Of a DNA stretch of 49,462 nucleotides, positions 32,810 to 41,899 are shown one piece after another. Under the pieces are notes generated by a model. The model did no database searches. It was not told where the DNA came from and saw only the letters and a program-made list of their open reading frames with translations. Location of the stretch: the NCBI GenBank assembly GCA_905236045.1, contig CAJOOG010000004.1, forward strand, positions 1 to 49,462, read 5' to 3'. Origin of the DNA: an uncultured Denitrobacterium sp. (lineage in GTDB: Bacteria; Actinomycetota; Coriobacteriia; Coriobacteriales; Eggerthellaceae). Within the stretch, counting starts at the first letter, position 1. Each line of letters opens with the position of its first letter. A program made the translations under genes and the position numbers.

Positions 32810-32836
32810 ATTGTAATAGCTGGTCTGCAGAGTCAA
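32810..32836 (-). promoter_or_regulatory. Possible promoter of the pilus-like operon
   Basis: On the minus strand TTGACT (32831-32836) and TACAAT (32810-32815) are separated by 15 bases, two short of optimal. It sits between the transglutaminase gene stop and the pilC start. The short spacing predicts weak or activator-dependent transcription. Confidence 0.45.
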
Positions 32837-33781
32837 CTAATATACATACCTGTCCGTATAGGTTTTCCCATCCCCGACCAGCCCCTCTTCCTTGCTGCTA
32901 GCGGCGAAGGTGAGGTCCACGCGCGACCAGGTGTCGCGATCGACCGAGAATTCGCCGGTCTTCCATGTGCCGTCGATGTAGACCATAATCCAGGCATGGT
33001 AGATGTCCTCCGGGCTGACATAGCCCGTGATGATCTTGCAGGGGATGCCCACGCTGCGCAGCATCGCCGCGCCTAGCGAGGCGTAGTCGAAGCAGATGCC
33101 CGTGCCGCTGGCCAGCGTCTCGTCGGGGTTGGGGACATAGCCGCTGGCGTCTTTGAGCTGGCTTGCCTTCTCGGTTTCGTAGGCGATGTTCTTGACGACG
33201 TAATCGCAGATGGCGGCCACGGCGTCACCTTGGTTCTGCGCGCTGGCGGTAAGCTTGCGGGCTTGGGCCACGCACTGGCTGTTCTCGGTGAAGTCGCAGT
33301 AGACGTTGGGAATGAGGAAGGGGGCGAACTCGCTTTCGAGCACCACATCGCAGGACTGCGCGGAGAGCTCCACGTAGTTGTTGCCGGAGGTGTTCTGCAT
33401 CACGCGGAAGCGGTAGGTGCCCTCTCCCATGCTCAGGGGCACGACCAGGGGAGTCCCATCGCCGGGCAGGTCGTAGTTGTAGCTCATCTCGTCTTTCGCC
33501 ACCTGGAACTTCAGACGGGCATCGGAGTTTTGAGCGGCCACGCAGACGTATCCCCGGGAAATGCCGGAGAGGTCGATGGTGCCCGTTTCGGTGGCGCTTC
33601 CCTGCATTTGCGGCACGTGCACGCTGGCGGCTGCGACGAAGGGCTCGCCGGTGGTGATGCTCTCGCTGCCGTTGCCGCCATCTCCGTCGTCGCCGGCGCA
33701 GGCGGCCAGCGCGAGAGAAAGCGCGAGACAGGCGCCGAGGAGGGCGCCTTTGGATGCGATGCCGAGCAAACGTGCTGTCAC
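32837..33781 (-). CDS. Transglutaminase-like lipoprotein
   Basis: 314 residues beginning at GTG 33781 (GAGGAAAA upstream). The signal peptide ends in lipobox L-A-L-A-A-C, so the mature protein is a lipid-anchored extracytoplasmic protein. Residues 45-150 form a beta-rich N-domain. Residues 165-300 are a transglutaminase-core domain: cysteine in G-T-G-I-C-F-D-Y-A, histidine in I-Y-H-A-W-I-M-V, aspartate in V-D-R-D-T-W-S. All three catalytic residues are present. Bacterial members are cysteine proteases or amide-transfer enzymes of the envelope. It lies upstream of the pilus-like operon on the same strand, 56 bases away, and might be co-transcribed. Confidence 0.88.
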   Translation of the reverse strand: MTARLLGIASKGALLGACLALSLALAACAGDDGDGGNGSESITTGEPFVAAASVHVPQMQGSATETGTIDLSGISRGYVCVAAQNSDARLKFQVAKDEMSYNYDLPGDGTPLVVPLSMGEGTYRFRVMQNTSGNNYVELSAQSCDVVLESEFAPFLIPNVYCDFTENSQCVAQARKLTASAQNQGDAVAAICDYVVKNIAYETEKASQLKDASGYVPNPDETLASGTGICFDYASLGAAMLRSVGIPCKIITGYVSPEDIYHAWIMVYIDGTWKTGEFSVDRDTWSRVDLTFAASSKEEGLVGDGKTYTDRYVY

Positions 33782-33826
33782 GGTGTTCTTTTCCTCAGAG
33801 ACTTTGCGAAAGATTGTAACCCGGCC

Positions 33827-33832
33827 ATTATA
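33827..33832 (-). promoter_or_regulatory. -10 element (TATAAT) of the transglutaminase gene
   Basis: TATAAT on the minus strand, 46 bases upstream of the GTG start, in the 139-base divergent gap shared with the GGDEF/EAL gene. No good -35 is visible. Confidence 0.5.
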
Positions 33833-33889
33833 GCCGCTGGTGAGGTGTAAGATAGTCGGAAACCGAACAGAGGGGCGCCGTTATGGCGC

Positions 33890-33913
33890 CAGAGGACACA
33901 CCCCAGAGGACAC
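33890..33913 (+). repeat. Short tandem duplication carrying the ribosome-binding site
   Basis: CCAGAGGACAC occurs at 33889-33899 and 33903-33913 (14-base period) directly before the GGDEF/EAL start at 33921. Each copy contains the AGAGGA element, so translation strength may vary with copy number. Confidence 0.4.
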
Positions 33914-33920
33914 GCGCCTG

Positions 33921-36812
33921 ATGCAACACGAGTTCAAGAGGTTCCTCGGCCTGATAGGTCGGGGCGAATACGAGCAAGGGTATTTTCTCAACTCCAATGC
34001 TGCGGTCGCGAAGTACCTCAGCTTGGTTATGGCCGTCGTCTGGGCCTTCATCACCATTTGGAGCTTTATCTCCATCGACGGCGGCATTGCCTATGTCCAG
34101 CGTTTCATCATGTCCCTGGAAATGGCGTGCGCCAACGGCGCCATGTTGGCCATCACCGTGCACGAACTGCGTCGACCGGGCAGAATAAGGCACTATTACG
34201 GCACCGTGCTCACCATCTATATCTTCATCGTCTTGGCTCTCGGACTCGTCATGGCCTTGCTGGATTATGCCTCGGGCGGGCAGCTCGTCATGTTTTTGGT
34301 CATCCTCACGGTCTGCACCTGCTTGTTCGCCGCGCCGCCCATCGGCTCCATCCTCGCGACCACCGTCGCCACGGTGGTGTTCGCCGTTGCGGCGAATTCC
34401 ATTTCCCCCCTGAATCCCCAGACCATGGGCGGACTCGCCCTTGTCTGGGTGGGCGTGGTCGCCATCAGCGTCACCCATTTCCAGCAGACTTTCGCCGCTG
34501 CTGTCCGCGAGCGCGATCTGCGCAGGTTCGCCATCCTGGACGAGCTCACGGGCATGCGTAACCGTCGGGCCCTGCGGCTGGATTTCTCTTCTCTGGTGGG
34601 TAAGGAAATCGTCGCGGCCATGATAGACATGGACGACTTCAAGGTCTACAACGACAACTACGGTCACACGCGCGGGGATGCCGTGCTGCGCGATATGTCC
34701 CGCATGTTGAAGACGGTCTTCCCCGAGAAATCTCTCTACCGTTATGGCGGCGACGAATTCCTGGTGCTGTTCCAAGGCGACGAGGAGCGCTTCCTCGAGG
34801 GGCTGAACGAGCTGCAACGTTCGGTGGATTGGGCCAACCGCACCAGCGCCTCCTCCTTCTGCGGACTTTCCGTCTCCGTCAGCGTGGGGTATCGCTATGC
34901 GCTGGTCGAGAGCGAAGAGATGCTGCGCGAGATGGTCGAGCAGGCCGACGACGATCTTTATCAGTCGAAGCTGCAGGGCAAGAACCGCGTCATCGGCGCG
35001 GCCTTCGATGCCGAGCAGAGCAGAGCGGCGCACCGGAAGAGCGGCTCGCACGACGTGGACTCGCTTACGGGCATGCGCAACCGCGCCGCGTTCCATCGCG
35101 ATGCCGCCCGCGTCATCGGCGGGGCGCAGGTGCGCGGTGAAGAAGCGTACGTGGCCTACTTGGATATCGCGGATTTCAAGCTGTACAACCGCACGGAGGG
35201 ATACGCCCAGGGCGACCGGCTGCTCGTGCAACTAGGCGAGGCGCTTGTCACTATGTTCCCCGAGGCCGTTTGCGCACGCCTGGGAGACGATCGATTCGTT
35301 ATAGCGCTTTCCGCGGTCGGGACCAATGCGAGTGGGACCGATGGGGCTGGCGAGGGCGCCGCCGGCGCCGCCGAGGCCTTCACCATTTCCGACCTGCGCG
35401 AGCGTCTGGAGAACCTGCATGAACGGGTACACGCGCTCTCGCAGGGCTCCCCCGTCAATCTGAAGACAGGCCTCTGCCGCATCGGTCCCGAGGACGAGGA
35501 CTTGGACGTGGCCTCTGCCGCCGACCGTGCGAAGATGGCCTGCGACGGCATCAAGAGCCGTCCCGAGGAGAGCGTGGCCGATTTCGACGACGAGATGTCG
35601 GATCGTCTGCGCTGGCGCAATTACTTGACCAACAACATCGACAAGGCTCTTGCCAGCGGCAACGTGCGGGTGTTCTTCCAGCCCATCGTGCGGTCGATTT
35701 CCGGGAAGATGTGCGGGGCGGAGGCTCTCGTGCGCTGGCAGGACCCCCAGTACGGCATGATCTCCCCCGAGGAATTCGTGAAGGTGCTCGAATCCGCACG
35801 TCTCATTCACAAGGTGGACGCCTTCGTGGTGGAGCAGGTTTGCGCCGGTTATAAAGAACAGCAAAAGCGGGACGTGGGTCCGATCGTGCCTATCTCCGTG
35901 AATCTTTCCCGCTTGGACTTCCAGCTGTGCGACATGGTGTCCATCATCGATGAGGCCGTGGGGCGCTACGGGATTCCGCGCGATTTAATTCGTTTCGAGA
36001 TTACCGAGAGCGCCCTCGGTGGGTCGGGCGACCTGCTGGGCAAGTCCATCGACGCGTTGCGCGAGCGCGGGCACGAGGTGTGGATCGACGACTTCGGCAG
36101 CGGCTACTCCTCCTTCAATTGCCTTCAGGAATACAACTTCGATCTGCTGAAACTCGACATGAGCTTCCTGATGCGCTACGACGGGCTTTCCGAGGACGCC
36201 AAGCGCAAGACGCGCTCGATTCTGGCGTCGATCGTGGACATGTGCAAGAAGATCGGCGTGAAGACGCTCGCCGAAGGCGTGACCACGCCCGAGCAATACA
36301 AGTTTTTGCGCGGACTGGGCTGCGAGAAGATGCAGGGCAATTACTTCTCGCCCGCCGACGGCTTCCACGGCGGCCAGCTGCCGGGGTTCGTGGACAAGTT
36401 GGAGGCGGAGAAGCCCGAAGAGCGGCCCTTCTACGATGCGGTCAGCCGAGTGAACGTGCTTTCCGCCGCCCCGCTCGACGAGCTCGACGGCGTTGACATG
36501 CGCACGAGCGAGCTGCCGCTGATCATCGTCCGGCAACGGCCCAACATGCACTTCGACTACCTGTTCATGAACGAGGCCTACAAGAACATGCTGGCGGAGC
36601 GCTCCGTGTCGGCGGAGGAGTCCACCAAGCACATCCGCGAAGAAGGCGGCGAGCTGCATCGTGCAATAGAGGCCTGTCGTAAGTTGGGTCACACCGGTGA
36701 AATAGACACGCAGGTGAACGGAGGACTGTACAAGCTGCGCTCCACCTGCATCTACGACGACGGGGAGACGGCTGCCTACTGCACCGTGGTTCAAGGCTTC
36801 AGGCGACTCTAG
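33921..36812 (+). CDS. Membrane GGDEF-GGDEF-EAL protein with C-terminal PAS-like domain
   Basis: 963 residues from ATG 33921 (AGAGGA 10 bases upstream). Six or so membrane helices occupy residues 30-190. A canonical diguanylate cyclase domain follows, with Y-G-G-D-E-F near 274. A second GGDEF-like domain is degenerate (L-G-D-D-R-F near 454) and contains a Gly/Ala-rich insertion. The EAL phosphodiesterase domain (about 560-840) keeps A-E-A-L-V-R-W near 600, E-I-T-E-S, D-D-F-G-S-G-Y and L-A-E-G-V. A PAS-like region (about 865-960) closes the protein, an unusual place for it. It can probably make and cleave c-di-GMP. The gene ends 6 bases from the convergent surface-protein gene. Confidence 0.93.
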   Translation: MQHEFKRFLGLIGRGEYEQGYFLNSNAAVAKYLSLVMAVVWAFITIWSFISIDGGIAYVQRFIMSLEMACANGAMLAITVHELRRPGRIRHYYGTVLTIYIFIVLALGLVMALLDYASGGQLVMFLVILTVCTCLFAAPPIGSILATTVATVVFAVAANSISPLNPQTMGGLALVWVGVVAISVTHFQQTFAAAVRERDLRRFAILDELTGMRNRRALRLDFSSLVGKEIVAAMIDMDDFKVYNDNYGHTRGDAVLRDMSRMLKTVFPEKSLYRYGGDEFLVLFQGDEERFLEGLNELQRSVDWANRTSASSFCGLSVSVSVGYRYALVESEEMLREMVEQADDDLYQSKLQGKNRVIGAAFDAEQSRAAHRKSGSHDVDSLTGMRNRAAFHRDAARVIGGAQVRGEEAYVAYLDIADFKLYNRTEGYAQGDRLLVQLGEALVTMFPEAVCARLGDDRFVIALSAVGTNASGTDGAGEGAAGAAEAFTISDLRERLENLHERVHALSQGSPVNLKTGLCRIGPEDEDLDVASAADRAKMACDGIKSRPEESVADFDDEMSDRLRWRNYLTNNIDKALASGNVRVFFQPIVRSISGKMCGAEALVRWQDPQYGMISPEEFVKVLESARLIHKVDAFVVEQVCAGYKEQQKRDVGPIVPISVNLSRLDFQLCDMVSIIDEAVGRYGIPRDLIRFEITESALGGSGDLLGKSIDALRERGHEVWIDDFGSGYSSFNCLQEYNFDLLKLDMSFLMRYDGLSEDAKRKTRSILASIVDMCKKIGVKTLAEGVTTPEQYKFLRGLGCEKMQGNYFSPADGFHGGQLPGFVDKLEAEKPEERPFYDAVSRVNVLSAAPLDELDGVDMRTSELPLIIVRQRPNMHFDYLFMNEAYKNMLAERSVSAEESTKHIREEGGELHRAIEACRKLGHTGEIDTQVNGGLYKLRSTCIYDDGETAAYCTVVQGFRRL

Positions 36813-36818
36813 CGCCCT

Positions 36819-39380
36819 CTATTTTTTCACGGTCACCTTGCAGGCCTTGCTCCAGGCCCCCCAGGCTTTGGTCTGCTTGTCGTAGGCGCGTACCTCTACC
36901 TGGTAGGTCTTGCCCTGCTTCAGCTTCTTCAGCATTACGTTGGCCGATTTGGCCGCCACCTTCCTGGTCTTCCATTTGGCGGCGCCCTTCACGCGGTAGC
37001 GGATCTGATACTTGTCCGCGCCGGTCATCTTCTTCCAGGAGACCTTCACCTTCCGCGTCCTCTCGTTCTTCAGCTTGGGTTTGGCCATCTTGCCGGGCTT
37101 CATCTTCACCAGGTAGGTCTTGGTCGCGCCCTTGTAATTGGATGTCGCCACCACGTTGGCGGCTACTTTAAACGAGCCCGTGCAGTTCTTCTTCACCGTT
37201 ACCTTGCCGGCCTTGGTCACGAATAGGCACAAGCTCGGGGCCGAGTAGTCCACCGTGCCGAATGCGGCTTTCCCGACGCGCGTGAGGGTCGTGGCCTTCG
37301 CCACCTTGCCAGTGCGCAGCACGGGGGTCGTTTGCATGGTCAGCGTGTTGGGCGCCTGAGCAATCGACCAGTCGATCAGCTTAGCCGCCGTCGTGCCGTC
37401 GGACCATTCGTGGTTGTCGTCTGTGAACGTGGCCGTGGCAGTGTGCTTGCCTGCTGCCTCGGCCGTTCCGCCCGTTACTTGGTAGTAGCTGCTCGTGGGG
37501 ACGCCCGTCTGCTGCAGACCGGTGTAGACCAGCCCGGATTCGGCCGTGGGCACCTCCACCACTGCGCGTTCGATGGTCGTGGTCCAGCTGCCCTTCACCG
37601 TCTGATACCCGTCCGCCTCGATACGGAAGTAGGTCGTGCACGCCGTCGGCTGCCCGTCGGGGCCCACGGTCACGTTGGTGTAGGTTGGCGGGGCGTCCAA
37701 CATGCAGGACTCGCTTCTGCCGTACCTGATCGTGAATCCCTCGGTCGGGATGCGTACCTGCACCAGGTCGCCCGCGCCGTGGGCCGTGCCGTCGTAGGCG
37801 TAGGCGCGGTCCACGGGCGCAGTGTAGTCGATCGTGAGCTTCTGCCCGACGATCTGGAAGTTCCCGCTTGCAGTGTCCCGGTAGTTGCCCTTGCCCTCTA
37901 TGGAAAGCCGGGCTTGGCCCAAATCGATGTTGTCGCTGAACTTCCACGCGTAGTCCGTCTCGGCCACGAGCGTGGTGGTGCCGATCGTAACCGTGAACGC
38001 CGGCTTGATCTCTTTGCCCGTGTAGGTGTAGGTGCCGCCTTCCGTGAAGGTGATCATGGCGCTGGACAGGCTGGCGGGGGCGATGGTGAAGGTGCGGGTG
38101 ACGGTGCCCGCGTAATCATCCAGTCCCTCGATCAGCACCGTGTACTCGCCGGCGTCCGTCGCGCTTTCGACCTCGTTGCCTTCCGCGTCCTTTATCGTGA
38201 CAGCGTAGTTTTGTTTGACTTCCAGCGGCGTGTCGCCGTCCTTCACCGTTATTTCCGGTACGTGCGCCTCTCCGTCGTAGGCGACGCCGGGGGAGGAGAG
38301 CGAGACCATATCATCGGTCAACTGCGATGGGGCGGGCGATACCTCAACGGGTACATCCACCGTGTACTTGGAGCCGATCTGGAGCGTGGCCCGCAGTGAT
38401 TCCTCTCCGACCTGCTTGCCCGTGATGGTTCCCTCTGAGGCGTTAAGCGTGGCGCAGGTGCCGCTCGAGCTCAGCTCCCAGGTCGGGAAGACCACGGCGC
38501 TCACCGACCCAGAGGGCTGCTGCTCGGGGATGGTCAGCTGCGCGGTAACGCTCGGGAGGGCCTGCGCGACTCCCACCCTGGTCGGGAGCGGACTCGGCGT
38601 TGCGCTCAACTGCGCGTTTTCGACGAGGCCGGGCGCGACCTCGATGTTCACGGAGGTCTGGCTGTCGTTGGCCTCGGTCTCGGCGCTGCCGGCATAGGGT
38701 TCCGTGGGCAGGCCGAGCTCCTGGACCCAGTAATAAGTGCTGGCGTACTTCACGCAGGCGATGCCGATGTGGGAGAAGTCGGGTGTGTTTTCGCCTGCGC
38801 CGAGCATGTTGCGTCGATAGCCCTGCCCCGAGTAGTCGTCGCCCCCGCGCAGGTTCTCGAAGGCCGCGGAAGAGGAGAGGTTGTCGGTGATGGTAATGTT
38901 CTCGGTCTGGCCTCCTGTCCACTTGGAGCTGTCCACCCCTGCGGCCCCGTATGCCGAATAGGGCAGATTCTCGCCGTTCGGACGGCCGAAGCCGCATCGC
39001 ACTGCGATTTCCATGGCGCGGAGCTGGGCGACTTTCTCCAGGCTGTAATCGTAGACAAGGGCGCTCTTCGCGCCGGGGAAGACCTTCGTCCCCTCGCCGT
39101 CGCAGTACCAGTTGTTCTCCGCATCTGCACGCCAGTCGTTGATGGCGGAGAGCATGGTGCGAGCTTCGGTCTGGTTGTAGGTGCCCGTCATCTGGATGGT
39201 GAAGGTGGTATTCGCGCTATCCGCGGCGTAGGCGCGTTGCGGGGGGAGGGCTAGGCAGGCGACGAGCAGCAGCAATCCCGCCAAGACGACCGCGCCGAAG
39301 CGTCTGGACGCAAGGGCGCTGCGCAGCAGCCCCGAGCGGTTACCGAAAGACGAACGAGAAAGGCGAGCCTGCTTCAGCAT
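36819..39380 (-). CDS. Secreted CAP-domain surface protein with MBG-like and fibronectin type III-like modules
   Basis: 853 residues if translation begins at ATG 39380; GTG 39392 is an alternative. Longer frames are rejected because a TATAAT -10 box overlaps the upstream ATG at 39434. The signal peptide ends A-Y-A-A-D. A CAP/SCP domain follows (about 65-235), with R-C-G-F, E-N-I-T-I and Y-R-R-N-M-L-G-A-G. A bacterial Ig-like segment and MBG-like repeats follow (I-A-P-A-S-L-S, then T-Y-T-Y-T-G-K-E-I-K-P). The C-terminal module matches the 26.5-kb remnant and leads to a fibronectin type III-like domain (Y-Q-I-R-Y-R-V-K-G near 790). No sortase signal is present. Attachment may be non-covalent through the basic C-terminal part. 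Confidence 0.85.
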   Translation of the reverse strand: MLKQARLSRSSFGNRSGLLRSALASRRFGAVVLAGLLLLVACLALPPQRAYAADSANTTFTIQMTGTYNQTEARTMLSAINDWRADAENNWYCDGEGTKVFPGAKSALVYDYSLEKVAQLRAMEIAVRCGFGRPNGENLPYSAYGAAGVDSSKWTGGQTENITITDNLSSSAAFENLRGGDDYSGQGYRRNMLGAGENTPDFSHIGIACVKYASTYYWVQELGLPTEPYAGSAETEANDSQTSVNIEVAPGLVENAQLSATPSPLPTRVGVAQALPSVTAQLTIPEQQPSGSVSAVVFPTWELSSSGTCATLNASEGTITGKQVGEESLRATLQIGSKYTVDVPVEVSPAPSQLTDDMVSLSSPGVAYDGEAHVPEITVKDGDTPLEVKQNYAVTIKDAEGNEVESATDAGEYTVLIEGLDDYAGTVTRTFTIAPASLSSAMITFTEGGTYTYTGKEIKPAFTVTIGTTTLVAETDYAWKFSDNIDLGQARLSIEGKGNYRDTASGNFQIVGQKLTIDYTAPVDRAYAYDGTAHGAGDLVQVRIPTEGFTIRYGRSESCMLDAPPTYTNVTVGPDGQPTACTTYFRIEADGYQTVKGSWTTTIERAVVEVPTAESGLVYTGLQQTGVPTSSYYQVTGGTAEAAGKHTATATFTDDNHEWSDGTTAAKLIDWSIAQAPNTLTMQTTPVLRTGKVAKATTLTRVGKAAFGTVDYSAPSLCLFVTKAGKVTVKKNCTGSFKVAANVVATSNYKGATKTYLVKMKPGKMAKPKLKNERTRKVKVSWKKMTGADKYQIRYRVKGAAKWKTRKVAAKSANVMLKKLKQGKTYQVEVRAYDKQTKAWGAWSKACKVTVKK

Positions 39381-39432
39381 ACGATCACGCACCAATCCTT
39401 CTCCCGTTGATTGCTGGTTCGCAACGCCTCCC

Positions 39433-39438
39433 ATTATA
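39433..39438 (-). promoter_or_regulatory. -10 element (TATAAT) of the CAP/MBG surface protein gene
   Basis: A perfect TATAAT on the minus strand 53 bases upstream of ATG 39380, immediately after the hairpin at 39442-39483. A -35 element is not recognisable at 17-base spacing. Confidence 0.6.
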
Positions 39439-39441
39439 TAC

Positions 39442-39483
39442 GCGCGAGCGCGACTCGACCCCAAGGCCGAATCGCGCTCGCGC
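39442..39483. terminator. Hairpin between the ferredoxin and surface-protein genes
   Basis: GCGCGAGCGCGA (39442-39453) pairs perfectly with TCGCGCTCGCGC (39472-39483) around an 18-base loop. It lies just after the ferredoxin stop on the minus strand but has a T tract (39486-39489) only on the plus side. It could end the ferredoxin transcript weakly or stop plus-strand antisense transcription. Confidence 0.55.
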
Positions 39484-39511
39484 AGTTTTCCTTTGACGCC
39501 TCTGCGGAGGT

Positions 39512-39700
39512 TTAATCCTCGGAAATCTCCTGGATGGCACCCATGGGGCACTCTTCGAGGCAGTTGCCGCATGCTATGCAGTTCTCCTCGTTCACGACCT
39601 CGGCCACCCCGGCCGGGACGTCGAGCACGCCTTGGGGGCAGGCATCCACGCAGATGCCGCAGCCCACGCAATCGTCTGCGCTGATGATAGGACGAGCCAT
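39512..39700 (-). CDS. Small 2[4Fe-4S] ferredoxin
   Basis: 62 residues from the ATG at 39700, with AAGGAG 7-12 bases upstream on the coding strand; the frame continues upstream without family sequence. Two C-x2-C-x2-C-x3-C-P motifs are intact: C-V-G-C-G-I-C-V-D-A-C-P near 11-22 and C-I-A-C-G-N-C-L-E-E-C-P near 40-51. It is a clostridial-type low-potential electron carrier of the cytosol. The partner oxidoreductase is not evident from the neighbourhood. It is transcribed away from dnaK. Confidence 0.96.
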   Translation of the reverse strand: MARPIISADDCVGCGICVDACPQGVLDVPAGVAEVVNEENCIACGNCLEECPMGAIQEISED

Positions 39701-39764
39701 GGTAATCTCCTTCTCTCGAACGGCAGCTTGCCAGGTGCTTCTCCGCTGACCGTTTTGCGACTGC

Positions 39765-39792
39765 AACATATCACGCCCCGTGCGTAATGCAA
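39765..39792 (-). promoter_or_regulatory. Ferredoxin gene promoter
   Basis: On the minus strand TTGCAT (39787-39792) and TATGTT (39765-39770) with 16-base spacing. A short dyad (CACG-CCCC-GTG) lies between the boxes. Confidence 0.55.
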
Positions 39793-39903
39793 GAGAAACC
39801 CGCAAATTAATCGGCGGCTTTCCGATTCCTTCGATTCCTTCGAGGGCGTTCAAACGCCATATGACGGAAAGGTTACGGGGTGGTATCAGCGCGGAGAGAT
39901 AAT

Positions 39904-39932
39904 TTGACACTCAGGCACTAAGATTTTATAGT
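39904..39932 (+). promoter_or_regulatory. dnaK operon promoter
   Basis: Consensus TTGACA (39904-39909) and TATAGT (39927-39932) with the optimal 17-base spacing, 55 bases upstream of the dnaK ATG. The -35 region is part of TTGACACTCAG, the motif shared with the groES upstream region. HspR is the expected repressor from operon content, but a full HAIR inverted repeat (CTTGAGT-N7-ACTCAAG) is not visible. Confidence 0.85.
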
Positions 39933-39986
39933 CGCGTTCAGTGAGAAAAGCTGACTGCATTCCGCAGACGACTGAAAGGATAGAAA

Positions 39987-41897
39987 ATGGCAAAGATTAT
40001 CGGCATCGACTTGGGCACCACCAACTCGGCAATGGCGGTCATGGAAGGCACCGAGCCCGAGATCTTGGTGAACGCAGAAGGCGACCGTACGACTCCTTCG
40101 GTTGTCGGCTTCCGCAAGGACGGCGAGCGCGTGGTGGGCAAGGCCGCCAAGAATCAGGCCGTCACCAACCCGGAGAACACCGTCTCCTCCATCAAGCGCT
40201 TCATCGGCCGCAGCTACGGCGAGACGGCCGAGGAGCAGAAGACGGTCGCCTATAAGGTGAAGAACGGCAAGGACGGCCGCGCGGTCGTCGACGTGGAGGG
40301 CAAGGACTACATGGCGGAGGAGATCTCGGCCATGGTGCTCCAGAAGCTGAAGAGCGACGCGGAGAAGCAGGTCGGCAGCCCCATCACGCAGGCCGTCATC
40401 ACCGTGCCCGCCTACTTCAACGACGCCCAGCGCCAGGCGACCAAGGACGCCGGCAAGATCGCCGGACTCGAGGTCATGCGCATCATCAACGAGCCCACGG
40501 CGGCCGCGCTCGCGTACGGTCTGGACAAGACCAACAAAGACGAGAAGGTCCTGGTCTTCGACCTGGGCGGCGGCACCTTCGACGTGTCCGTGCTCGAGCT
40601 GGGCGACGGCGTGTTCGAGGTCTGCTCCACTTCCGGCGACAACCACCTGGGCGGCGACGACTGGGATCAGCGCGTTATCGACTGGCTGGCCGACAAGTTC
40701 AACACCGACAACGGCATCGACCTGCGCCAGGACAAGATGGCCCTGCAGCGCCTGAAGGAAGCGGCCGAGAAGGCGAAGATCGAGCTCTCCAGCACCACGC
40801 AGACCAACATCAACCTGCCCTTCATCACCGCCGATGCGAGCGGCCCGAAGCACCTGGACTACACGCTTACGCGGGCCGAGTTCGAGCGCATCACCCGCGA
40901 TCTGCTCGAGCGCTGTAAACAGCCCGTCAAGCGCGCGCTTTCCGATGCCGGGCTTTCCGTGGGCGAAGTGAACGAGGTGCTGCTGGTCGGCGGTTCGAGT
41001 CGTATGCCCGCCGTGCAGGATTTGGTGAAGACCATCACCGGCAAGGAGCCCAACATGTCCGTGAACCCCGACGAGGTCGTGGCCATGGGTGCAGCTGTGC
41101 AAGGCGGCGTGCTGGCCGGCGACGTGGAGGGTATCCTCCTGCTCGACGTGACCCCGCTTTCGCTGGGCGTCGAGACCATGGGCGGCGTGATGACGAAGAT
41201 GATTGAGCGCAACACGACCATCCCGACCCGCAAGACCGAGATTTACTCCACGGCGGCCGACAACCAGACCAGCGTGGAAATTCACGTCCTGCAAGGCGAG
41301 CGCGAGATGGCCGCGGATAATAAGACGCTCGGCAAGTTCCAGCTCTCCGGCATCCCGGCCGCCCGTCGCGGCATTCCTCAGATCGAGGTGACCTTCGACA
41401 TCGACGCAAACGGCATCGTGAACGTGTCCGCTAAGGACTTGGGTACCGGCAAGCAGCAGCAGATTACCATCAGCGGCAGCACCGCGCTTTCCGACGACGA
41501 AGTGGATCGCATGGTGAAGGACGCCGAGTCTCATGCCGAGGAAGATGCCAAGCGCAAGGAAGAGGTCGAGACGCGCAACAACTGCGATAGCCTGGTCAAT
41601 GCGACCGAGCAAACCCTGCGCGATCTGGGCGACAAGGTGCCCGCCGACACCAAGAGCACGGTGGAGGATGCGGTGAAGCGGGCCAAGGACGCCCTGGCCG
41701 GCACCGACCTGGAAGCTGTGAAGAGCGCGACCGAGAACCTGCAACAGGCCGGCTACAAGCTGGGCGAGATCGTCTACAGCGCACAGCAGGCCGAAGGCGC
41801 AGCGGCGGGCGCGGGCGCTCAGGCGGCTCCGCAGCAGGACGACGGCCCGATCGAGGCCGACTACGAAGTGGTCGACGACGACAAAGAGGATAAGTAG
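39987..41897 (+). CDS. dnaK: Chaperone DnaK (Hsp70)
   Basis: 636 residues, full length. ATG 39987 has GAAAGGA 7-13 bases upstream. The nucleotide-binding domain carries [10 protein letters not shown] near 5, F-D-L-G-G-G-T-F-D near 190 and [11 protein letters not shown] near 332. A hydrophobic linker precedes the substrate-binding beta domain and the helical lid; the C-terminus ends [10 protein letters not shown]. It binds exposed hydrophobic segments, with ATP cycling controlled by DnaJ and GrpE. First gene of the heat-shock operon, 2 bases from grpE. Confidence 0.98.
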   Translation: MAKIIGIDLGTTNSAMAVMEGTEPEILVNAEGDRTTPSVVGFRKDGERVVGKAAKNQAVTNPENTVSSIKRFIGRSYGETAEEQKTVAYKVKNGKDGRAVVDVEGKDYMAEEISAMVLQKLKSDAEKQVGSPITQAVITVPAYFNDAQRQATKDAGKIAGLEVMRIINEPTAAALAYGLDKTNKDEKVLVFDLGGGTFDVSVLELGDGVFEVCSTSGDNHLGGDDWDQRVIDWLADKFNTDNGIDLRQDKMALQRLKEAAEKAKIELSSTTQTNINLPFITADASGPKHLDYTLTRAEFERITRDLLERCKQPVKRALSDAGLSVGEVNEVLLVGGSSRMPAVQDLVKTITGKEPNMSVNPDEVVAMGAAVQGGVLAGDVEGILLLDVTPLSLGVETMGGVMTKMIERNTTIPTRKTEIYSTAADNQTSVEIHVLQGEREMAADNKTLGKFQLSGIPAARRGIPQIEVTFDIDANGIVNVSAKDLGTGKQQQITISGSTALSDDEVDRMVKDAESHAEEDAKRKEEVETRNNCDSLVNATEQTLRDLGDKVPADTKSTVEDAVKRAKDALAGTDLEAVKSATENLQQAGYKLGEIVYSAQQAEGAAAGAGAQAAPQQDDGPIEADYEVVDDDKEDK

Positions 41898-41899
41898 CG

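Noticed and set aside
39381-39671. N-terminal extension of the CAP/MBG protein up to 39671
   Set aside because: It overlaps the ferredoxin gene and the TATAAT box; residues there look like shadow sequence, and a signal peptide follows ATG 39380.
39880-39986. Complete HAIR operator (HspR) in front of dnaK
   Set aside because: Only a partial half-site-like motif overlapping the -35 was found; the full CTTGAGT-N7-ACTCAAG inverted repeat is absent.
39918-41744. Long minus-strand open frame antisense to dnaK
   Set aside because: DnaK is unmistakable on the plus strand; the antisense product is a low-complexity Leu/Val/His-rich shadow.
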